The notes beneath the pieces were generated by a model. It was not told the DNA's origin and ran no database searches. It worked only from the letters and a program-made list of their open reading frames with translations. The position numbers were made by a program, and so were the translations under genes. A stretch of DNA of 48,570 bases from Bacteroidales bacterium (lineage in GTDB: Bacteria; Bacteroidota; Bacteroidia; Bacteroidales; ML635J-15), in contig JAQVOR010000007.1 in NCBI GenBank assembly GCA_028702535.1, positions 1 to 48,570 of the forward strand, read 5' to 3'. The stretch's first letter is position 1, and every line of letters begins with the position of its first letter. Of the stretch, positions 43,087 to 48,570 are shown piece after piece.

Positions 43087-43773
43087 TTATAAAATCTCTT
43101 TTAGCTCCGCAAGATTTTTTATTTCATAGTTTGATTTAAAATCATCCTTTTCATTAGTAGGATTAAACCATATTGTGTCTATACCGACCTCTGCTGCTCC
43201 TTTAATATCTACATCTATATCATCTCCAATAATGATAGAATTTAGCGTATTTGCACCAGTTTTTAATATTACAAAATTAAAAAAATCAGCATTGGGTTTG
43301 TTGCAGCCCACCTCTTCTGACGTAAATATTGAGTTGAAATAGTTTTTTATTCCACAATTTTCGAGTTTGTTATATTGAACATCTGTAAATCCATTTGTTA
43401 TAATATGTAGTTTGTATTTTTTGTGTAGATATTCGAGTGTTTCGATAGCATTAGGTAACATCTGGGTTTTTGTGGGGCTTATTGCAATATAGTCGTTACT
43501 CATGTGTTTTGATAAGCTCTCGTTGATATTACCAAAATGTTTATTTGTAAGATAAAATCTTTGCCAACTTAGGTTTTCTTTTGTAGTCTTATTATCCCGA
43601 TAATCTCTCCATAAATTATCGTTTATTTCTCGATATATTTCGTGAAAATCCTCAAATGTACAATAGCTGATTAAGTCGTATCGGGTGAATATTTCTTTAA
43701 TAGTTTCAATGGAGTTGGCATCAAAATCCCATATCGTTCTGTCTAAATCAAAAAATATGTGCTTGTAATTCAT
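43087..43773 (-). CDS. YjjG-type HAD phosphatase (noncanonical pyrimidine nucleotidase)
   Basis: A 228-residue haloacid dehalogenase-like hydrolase. Motif I is DLDRTIWDF with nucleophile Asp9 and acid/base Asp11; motif II is IITNG (HIITNGFTDVQ); motif III Lys lies in GCNKPNADFF; motif IV is IIGDDIDVDIKGAAEVG. The size, cap and DRTIWDFDANS start match the YjjG family, which dephosphorylates dUMP, dTMP and modified pyrimidine monophosphates and so keeps abnormal nucleotides out of DNA. It is convergent with the barrel gene downstream and faces the repeat island upstream. TAAATTTG at 43820-43813 resembles a -7 box; no good -33 box is seen. Confidence 0.92.
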   Translation of the reverse strand: MNYKHIFFDLDRTIWDFDANSIETIKEIFTRYDLISYCTFEDFHEIYREINDNLWRDYRDNKTTKENLSWQRFYLTNKHFGNINESLSKHMSNDYIAISPTKTQMLPNAIETLEYLHKKYKLHIITNGFTDVQYNKLENCGIKNYFNSIFTSEEVGCNKPNADFFNFVILKTGANTLNSIIIGDDIDVDIKGAAEVGIDTIWFNPTNEKDDFKSNYEIKNLAELKEIL

Positions 43774-43896
43774 TGTGTAAAAAAATGTAAATTTTTAATA
43801 AGTTTTGGTTTGCAAATTTAGGTATTATAGGTTAAAATTAAATGATATTAATTGTATATTGATTGTTTTGTTAAAAATATAGTTGAAAGGGAGCTA

Positions 43897-44038
43897 GAGT
43901 TTAGAGTTTCGAGTTTCGAGTTTCGAGTTTACTCGCTTCGCTCGTGAGCTCGCCTGCGGCTCGGTTCGAGTTTAGAGTTTCGAGTTTCGTGTTTCGAGTT
44001 TACTCGCTTCGCTCGTGAGCTCGCCTGCGGCTCGGTTC
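43897..44038. repeat. 71-bp direct tandem repeat containing GAGTTTC heptads
   Basis: Two head-to-tail 71-bp units (43897-43967, 43968-44038) differ at one base (GAGTTTC versus GTGTTTC). Each begins with five 7-bp GAGTTT(C/A) units and continues with a 36-bp GC-rich part holding CTCGCTTCGCTCG and GCCTGCGGC palindromes. Two further GAGTTTC heptads follow at 44039-44052. Confidence 0.85.
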
Positions 44039-44174
44039 GAGTTTCGAGTTTCGAATGCGATGCACTAATGGCCTGCCGAAGTAAGTCAGTCGAAGTAGGT
44101 TTTGGCCTTAGCCAAAATGTCTCGAAACCACCGATTTAGATATGTGTTCGATTATTCAAATTATACTCGAAAAA

Positions 44175-44310
44175 AACAGATTTCTCCCTCCGGTCGAAAT
44201 GACACGTAATAATATTATTGAAAGACGAGGCTTGGTGGCGGCTTTGCCGCCACCAAGCCTCGTCTTAACCCTCTAACAACAGTCATTTCGACCGCAGGGA
44301 GAAATCTGTT
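44175..44310. repeat. Nested inverted-repeat element (outer 29 bp, inner 21 bp stem)
   Basis: The outer arms, 44175-44203 and 44282-44310, are reverse complements at 28 of 29 bases; each contains the phrase GAAATCTGTT/TTTCGACC (right strand). Between them sits a perfect 21-bp stem with a 3-nt TTT loop (44222-44242 with 44246-44266), whose arm reads AAGACGAGGCTTGGTGGCGGC. The whole 136-bp unit can fold as a single large cruciform and looks like a non-autonomous mobile or REP-like element. Confidence 0.85.
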
Positions 44311-44759
44311 CTCGGTTCGCTTGTTCAAAAATTTTGAAGTAAGAACACCTCGGCTTCGCTCACTTCGACACTTCGGCGTTGCTCACTTCGGCAGGCTCAG
44401 TGCATCGCAGTGCTGGCAAGCTTCAGCGCATCGCGGTGCATCGCAATAGAACATTTAATCATTAGAACATTATAAAGCAACAGAAAAGACCACGTCGGTC
44501 GTGCCTTCCTCGTGGAATCTTTACTAATTATTGCAATTTGGGGTGTAGGTTTTTGTACTAAAAGATATGGAAGCACCGATTTCCCGAGGAGCTTGCGATG
44601 CGTTGAGCGGAGCCGAAACGCTCAAGTGTTTCGGGCTATGTACTGCATCGTGTGAGCTCGCCTGCGGCTCGGTTCGAGTTCGAGTTCCAGATGTTTTTCG
44701 TCATTCAACTGTCTCCTTGTTTGCCGTTTGAATGTTTTTGGTAGTTTTCTTTTTTTACA

Positions 44760-44788
44760 TTTGCATAAACAATTATACTATATATTTG
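44760..44788 (+). promoter_or_regulatory. Possible promoter of DUF6132–thioredoxin genes
   Basis: TTTG at 44760-44763 and TATATTTG at 44781-44788 are 17 bp apart, near the Bacteroidota consensus spacing of 19. The implied start is only a few bases before the ATG at 44801. A second TACATTTG at 44756-44763 is an alternative -7 element. Confidence 0.4.
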
Positions 44789-44800
44789 TTTGTTAAACTT

Positions 44801-45025
44801 ATGAAAACATTTAAGCAAAAATTGGTTTTTAGAATTGCACTAACAATACTTGGATTTGTAGGTGGATTTTTATATTGGCATTATGTGGGGTGTGCCTCAG
44901 GAGCTTGTCCAATTCAGTCAAAATGGTATCTGTCAGGACTTTATGGTGCTATAATCGGATATCTAATTAGTGGATTGTTTATTAAAGACAAATCAAAAAA
45001 AGAAGTTAAATCAGATACAGAATAA
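44801..45025 (+). CDS. DUF6132 family small membrane protein
   Basis: A 74-residue protein matching the DUF6132 family of Bacteroidota. Two membrane helices (about 10-29 and 43-63) flank a short loop with two cysteines in YVGCASGACPIQSKW (about 26-40), the family hallmark. The chosen ATG at 44801 begins MKTFKQKLVFR; a longer in-frame start at 44732 would add a hydrophobic, promoter-overlapping stretch and is unlikely. The Cys pair and the thioredoxin gene 11 bp downstream suggest a joint role in thiol or sulfur chemistry, which is inference. The C-terminus is charged and cytoplasmic. Confidence 0.85.
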   Translation: MKTFKQKLVFRIALTILGFVGGFLYWHYVGCASGACPIQSKWYLSGLYGAIIGYLISGLFIKDKSKKEVKSDTE

Positions 45026-45036
45026 TTAAAATTAAA

Positions 45037-45444
45037 ATGATGAAGAAAATAATTTATGGAGTAATTTTGATGGGATTTATTGCTACAGCAACTGTTAGCT
45101 GTAATAATAGTGGAGTAGAAAACGAAAAAACTACAGTAGAAAATAAGGAAGAAAGTTTTGATGACATTATTAATGGGAATATTCCTGTTATTGTTGATTT
45201 TTATGCAGATTGGTGTCAGCCGTGCAAAATTCAAGGTCCAATTATTGAGGAAATTCAAGCAGAGCTTGGCGAACAAGTACGTGTAATAAAAGTAAATGTT
45301 GATTACGAAGATCAGCTAGCAAACAAATACGGCATTAAAAGTATTCCCACAATTATGGTTTTTAAAAATGGAAAAACTATTTGGGAAGCTATTGGTGTTC
45401 AGCAAAAAGAAACTCTTAAAAAAGTAGTGTTAGACGCAAAATAG
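45037..45444 (+). CDS. Thioredoxin-domain lipoprotein
   Basis: A 135-residue exported thioredoxin. The N-terminal ~20 hydrophobic residues end in ATVSC, a lipobox-like sequence that would make Cys22 the lipidated residue. After a charged linker (23-45) comes a complete thioredoxin domain with the active site WC60QPC63K in VDFYADWCQPCKIQGP and the cis-proline in IKSIPTIMVFKNG. It therefore probably reduces or shuffles disulfides in the periplasm, tethered to the membrane. The gene follows DUF6132 by 11 bp in one apparent operon. The second Met is an equally possible start. Confidence 0.92.
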   Translation: MMKKIIYGVILMGFIATATVSCNNSGVENEKTTVENKEESFDDIINGNIPVIVDFYADWCQPCKIQGPIIEEIQAELGEQVRVIKVNVDYEDQLANKYGIKSIPTIMVFKNGKTIWEAIGVQQKETLKKVVLDAK

Positions 45445-45465
45445 GCGTATAACTCTTTTCAAACA

Positions 45466-46557
45466 CTAATTAAATCTATAAGCTGCTTTTCGCATCTCTC
45501 GTTCGTTTTTAAAAGGTTTTGCTGGTTTCAAGTATTGTCCCATAAACTCATAAATTGTAAAACGAATATCTGTTGCTTCTTTGCTGTCTATTCGATCAAA
45601 GCCATGTCCGCCTGATTCATTTTGGAAAATCTTATACTTGAAATCTTTGTTGTGTTTCTTTAATGTTTCAATCATTAGTTTCACTTCTTCTACATAAACA
45701 TCGTTGTCGTTTGTATTTGTGTAAATCATTAAAGGTTTTTGCAAGTTTTTTGCATAACTTGTGGGAGAACGTCGTTTGTATTCTTCTGGATTTTCTTTAA
45801 TAGACTCTCCAATATGATAAGGTACTGTAAAGTAGTCGGAATAATCTTTTTTATGCGAAGCTAATCTATTTTCTAAATCGCTTACCGGAACACCAGCAAA
45901 AGCACATTGATACATATCAGAATGTTGTAAGATTTGCATTAACGCAATCATGCCACCATGACTCCAGCCCATCACACCAACTCGGTTTTCATCAACAATT
46001 CCATAGTTTTCTATCATGTAATTTCTACTTTCTAATACATCGTCATTTTCTCTTCCTCCGTAGTCAATATTCTCATACGTTTTTTTCCCATATCCAGTGC
46101 TGCCTCTATATTCTGCCGAAACAACAATATATTCTTGTGCCATTAATTCACGGATAATATGTGTGTGATAAGTAGAGAAATTAGAGTGAATTCCACTGTG
46201 CGGAAGAACTATTAATGGATATTTTTTGTTGATGTCAACCGTTTTAGGAATAAACACATAGGAATAGAATTGGAGTTTGTTGTCTGCAAATTTATCTTCG
46301 GGATCTTTTGGTTTCCACCTAGCTGTGCTTGAAAGACGTACTTTATCAATATGTGCCACATCACCTACACGCTGAAACCAAGTAATATCATCAATGTTTT
46401 TTTCCAATATGTCAAATCGATGTTCGTAATCTTTAAGCTCTTGCTTGAGTGATTCAATCTCTTTCTGAAGTATTGTATCAGTTTGAGCAATAGAGCTTGT
46501 TGTGAAAATTGATAGAATAACAGATATGACTAAAAGTTTTAATGTAATGCTTCGCAT
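45466..46557 (-). CDS. Secreted alpha/beta hydrolase, S9 prolyl-oligopeptidase-like
   Basis: A 363-residue exported hydrolase. A signal peptide (1-24) is followed by a short coiled coil (about 28-55, KEIESLKQELKDYEHRFDILEKN) and then the alpha/beta hydrolase domain of peptidase family S9. The catalytic set is intact: nucleophile Ser199 in GWSHGG, acid Asp284 or 286 in TNDND, and His318 in SGGHGFDR. EYRGSTGYGKKTYENIDYGGREN is the typical S9 segment before the nucleophile. There is no beta-propeller, so it may act as a peptidase or an esterase on small substrates. It is transcribed from a consensus promoter and is convergent with the thioredoxin gene (21 bp between stops). Confidence 0.92.
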   Translation of the reverse strand: MRSITLKLLVISVILSIFTTSSIAQTDTILQKEIESLKQELKDYEHRFDILEKNIDDITWFQRVGDVAHIDKVRLSSTARWKPKDPEDKFADNKLQFYSYVFIPKTVDINKKYPLIVLPHSGIHSNFSTYHTHIIRELMAQEYIVVSAEYRGSTGYGKKTYENIDYGGRENDDVLESRNYMIENYGIVDENRVGVMGWSHGGMIALMQILQHSDMYQCAFAGVPVSDLENRLASHKKDYSDYFTVPYHIGESIKENPEEYKRRSPTSYAKNLQKPLMIYTNTNDNDVYVEEVKLMIETLKKHNKDFKYKIFQNESGGHGFDRIDSKEATDIRFTIYEFMGQYLKPAKPFKNEREMRKAAYRFN

Positions 46558-46583
46558 AATTGATTTGTTTTAATGGTATAAAA

Positions 46584-46614
46584 CAAAAATAGCTAATGTT
46601 TTTTATATTTCAAA
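46584..46614 (-). promoter_or_regulatory. Promoter of the alpha/beta hydrolase gene (TTTG-N19-TATTTTTG)
   Basis: On the minus strand TTTG at 46614-46611 is followed by 19 bp and TATTTTTG at 46591-46584, an exact match to the Bacteroidota consensus and identical in layout to the mnmD promoter. The likely start lies about 20 bp before the ATG at 46557. Confidence 0.7.
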
Positions 46615-46627
46615 ACATAGATTTGAT

Positions 46628-48570
46628 TTATTCGCAAACCACAATTTTCCTATTAATTTTTTTATCAAGTATGATTGCCTCTATAAAATAGATGCCCGAT
46701 TTTAATTTACTAATATCAATGTCGTACTGTAATTGTGAAGTGCTATTTTCATAAACTAATTTACCAGCAACATCTATTATTCTCAGTTTTTGAATATTAT
46801 TTCCTTCAATTTTAAATATTCCATTGTTTGGATTTGGGTAAACTTTAAGTTCCGATTGTAGATTCTCAATTACTTTAATAGATATGTCGGTTGTAAAATT
46901 CCAAGCTTCTGACCAATCACTATCGATGGTTTCATAATGTGCTTTGACGTGCCAAAAGTATTGCGTTTCTGGATTTAGGCTCAATATATCTACGTAAGTA
47001 TTTGACAAATTGTTAGACTGAACAATATTTGTAAAATCCTCGTCTAAACTTAGTTCATAAGTGTAATTTGAGGCATTTGATACCACTTCCCAGTCAAATG
47101 TAAGCAGAGTAAAATCAAGATTTGTACTATTATTTGCAGGTGATATTAAAACAGGCGTATCAAGGTTATCAATTATAGTTTTGAACGACCAGGTTTCTGA
47201 CCAATCGCTATCGAGTGTACCATTTGAGGCTTTAATTCTCCAAAAATATTCTGTATCTGGTAACGACCCAGTAATTCCTAATATTGATGTTGATACTATA
47301 TCTGTAATAACATTAGTGATAAAAGTGCCATCTGTTGAGTACTCATATATATATGAAGATGCTCCTACAACATCGTTCCAATCAATAGTAATTAAGTTAA
47401 AGTCTAAGTCAATACTGTTATTTGCTGGAGAAATTAATATAGGAGTATTAAGTGAAAGGGTTTCGGTAGTAAAGTTCCATATTTCCGACCAATCTGACTC
47501 AACTGCACCATCAGAAGATTTAACTCTCCAGAAATATTGAGTCTCGTATGCGAGACCAATTATTTCTTTTTCGGTTTCTGTTATCATTTGAGTAACAACG
47601 CCACTAATAAAGTTTTCATCTTCAGTAATTTCATAAATATAACTTGATGCTCCAAATACACTATTCCAATTAATAATTATATTATCTGGATTAATATTCG
47701 TGGCATTATTTGCTGGAGAAACTAATACGGGAGGAGTGAGGTTAGCACTTTCTGTTTTAAACTCCCAAATTTGTGACCACGGAGAGTAACCGTTTGCATT
47801 TGCTCCTCTGACACGCCAGTAATATGTTGTGTGAGGATACAATCCTGTAAAAGTACCAGAGAGCATTGATGTAACAAAAGAGTGAACCCCTGTTTCAAAA
47901 TTAGCATTTGTACTATACTGATATTGATATGTAACTGCTCCAGAACTTGCATTCCATTGCACGTTTGTAGAAGTGTATGGTATATTCACAGATTCGTCTG
48001 CTGGGCTTAGTAGAATTGGAGCATCTGTTAGTTCGTAGGCAGTGGTAAAGCTCCAAATATTTGACCAACCCGATGTGTCAACTGCATTTCGCGTAGCAGC
48101 ACCCCAGTAATATTTTGTACCATATAATAAACCCGATGCGTTTACTTGTGAAGTGGCAGAATTAGACTCAAGTAATTGATAAACAGTGGAATTGAAGTTT
48201 TGCGAAGTATCAATCTTACAAAGATATCCCAAACTTCCTACTGAGTTTGCGTAGTTTAGTATAGGTGCTATCGAAATATTAGTTGCACCATTTGATGGCG
48301 AAGTTAAATTGATGCTGTTATGCGTAGTAAATGTCCAAACATCACTCCACTCTGACATGTCTGCTGCATGTCTGCCTTTAACTCTCCAATGATAAGTTGT
48401 GTTGTATAGTAAATTGGAAACATAGATAAATGAGTTTATTGTAATGCCGTTTTGGTTTAAGCCAGAATTAAAGTTTGCACTTGTATCAATTTCCCATTCA
48501 TATTCTGAGCAGCCAGTTACTATTGGCCAGTCAAGTTCAAGATATACATTTTGATTAATTGCTCCATTAG
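46628..48570 (-). CDS. Secreted fibronectin-like repeat protein with T9SS tail, 3' part
   Basis: The frame is open to the right edge, so the N-terminus lies outside; about 646 residues are in view. At least five complete repeats of ~95 residues and part of a sixth are visible. Each opens with a P(V/I)LxSPANxxxxL phrase, continues with DW/NW-x2-x-x-GASSYIYE, and closes with T-x-YFWRVKAxxxxxDWSExWxFTT; this is a fibronectin type III-like module often found in adhesins and carbohydrate-active proteins. The tail (from YPNPNNGIFKI, last ~75 residues) is a T9SS type A sorting domain. The repeats diverge from each other, so duplication is old. An adhesion or matrix role is inferred, and the missing N-terminus could carry an enzyme. 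Confidence 0.9.
   Translation of the reverse strand, partial: NGAINQNVYLELDWPIVTGCSEYEWEIDTSANFNSGLNQNGITINSFIYVSNLLYNTTYHWRVKGRHAADMSEWSDVWTFTTHNSINLTSPSNGATNISIAPILNYANSVGSLGYLCKIDTSQNFNSTVYQLLESNSATSQVNASGLLYGTKYYWGAATRNAVDTSGWSNIWSFTTAYELTDAPILLSPADESVNIPYTSTNVQWNASSGAVTYQYQYSTNANFETGVHSFVTSMLSGTFTGLYPHTTYYWRVRGANANGYSPWSQIWEFKTESANLTPPVLVSPANNATNINPDNIIINWNSVFGASSYIYEITEDENFISGVVTQMITETEKEIIGLAYETQYFWRVKSSDGAVESDWSEIWNFTTETLSLNTPILISPANNSIDLDFNLITIDWNDVVGASSYIYEYSTDGTFITNVITDIVSTSILGITGSLPDTEYFWRIKASNGTLDSDWSETWSFKTIIDNLDTPVLISPANNSTNLDFTLLTFDWEVVSNASNYTYELSLDEDFTNIVQSNNLSNTYVDILSLNPETQYFWHVKAHYETIDSDWSEAWNFTTDISIKVIENLQSELKVYPNPNNGIFKIEGNNIQKLRIIDVAGKLVYENSTSQLQYDIDISKLKSGIYFIEAIILDKKINRKIVVCE

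Larger units (their letters stand above)
43774..44800. other. 1-kb gene-free island of repeats and hairpins
   Basis: No gene was found in this stretch. It contains a 71-bp tandem pair built from GAGTTTC heptads, a 136-bp nested inverted repeat, and several shorter fold-back motifs: CCGAAACGCTC-AAGT-GTTTCGG near 44609-44633 and CATCGCAGTGC/GCATCGCGGTGCATCGC near 44403-44450. GTGAGCTCGCCTGCGGCTCGG, present in each 71-bp unit, recurs at 44652-44672. Many segments repeat words (TTCGACA, CATCGC, GCTTCGCTC) also seen near 22600, 29470 and 13700. The local composition is clearly richer in G and C than the coding neighbours. The last ~40 bp hold the promoter of the DUF6132 gene. Confidence 0.75.

Noticed and set aside
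43897-44052. CRISPR-like array in the heptad/71-bp repeat region
   Set aside because: The units are contiguous or nearly so, with no unique spacers of constant length, and no cas genes are in the window.
44340-44700. Degenerate transposase gene in the repeat island
   Set aside because: No frame of useful length or transposase motif in either strand; the region is made of short palindromes and repeats.

Overview
The window is AT-rich chromosomal DNA from a member of the Bacteroidota, probably an uncultured or marine/sediment relative of the Bacteroidales–Marinilabiliales–Cytophaga side of the phylum. The evidence is consistent: eight proteins end in type IX secretion (T9SS) sorting domains, a PorP/SprF-type partner is present, DUF4783–nadC–YihY and zapA–6S RNA–rny gene orders are seen, and upstream regions carry TTTG-N19-TAnnTTTG promoters instead of Shine-Dalgarno-led starts. 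No phage, insertion sequence, CRISPR array, rRNA or tRNA gene was found.

Layout. 1-4971 (+): the 3' part of a secreted M1 aminopeptidase, tyrS, a secreted protein of unknown function, a flavin reductase-like protein and an OsmC protein. 4979-9150 (-): rlmH followed 2 bp later by a very large orphan sensor histidine kinase. 9279-11466 (+): DUF4783, nadC, YihY/BrkB. 11568-13691 (+): a secreted TlpA-like/PKD protein. 13849-18021 (+): a tightly overlapping operon of dGTPase, SiaB-like kinase, SiaC-like DUF1987 phosphoprotein, a type B T9SS cargo and a PorP/SprF protein. 18022-22445 (-): relA/spoT, a SirB1-like protein and trkA. 22796-31263 (-): a type B cargo, a YgjV/GNAT-like membrane protein behind a perfect inverted repeat, a subtilase, mnmD and an M23 peptidase. 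31356-37970 (+): a small coiled-coil protein, zapA, 6S RNA, rny, a WbpP-like epimerase, sufS and an alkaline-phosphatase-fold protein whose metal site looks eroded. 38048-42078 (-): two T9SS cargo proteins. 42287-48570: an outer-membrane-like protein, a YjjG-type HAD phosphatase, a 1-kb gene-free repeat island, DUF6132 plus a thioredoxin lipoprotein, a secreted alpha/beta hydrolase, and the 3' part of a multi-repeat fibronectin-like T9SS cargo.

How it fits together. Much of the coding space serves the cell surface: peptidases, adhesin-like PKD/HYR/fibronectin-like proteins and an M23 hydrolase, exported by a T9SS whose core is elsewhere. The rest is housekeeping: tRNA charging and modification, ribosome methylation, NAD synthesis, stringent response, RNA decay, cell division and Fe-S sulfur supply. 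The points most worth following up are: the SiaB/SiaC partner-switch pair without its usual phosphatase or diguanylate cyclase; a 19-bp perfect inverted repeat whose arms carry the -7 promoter element and whose interior carries the -33 element (a possible invertible promoter); a phosphatase-family protein with most active-site residues substituted; and a nested-hairpin/heptad-repeat intergenic island with relatives elsewhere in the window.
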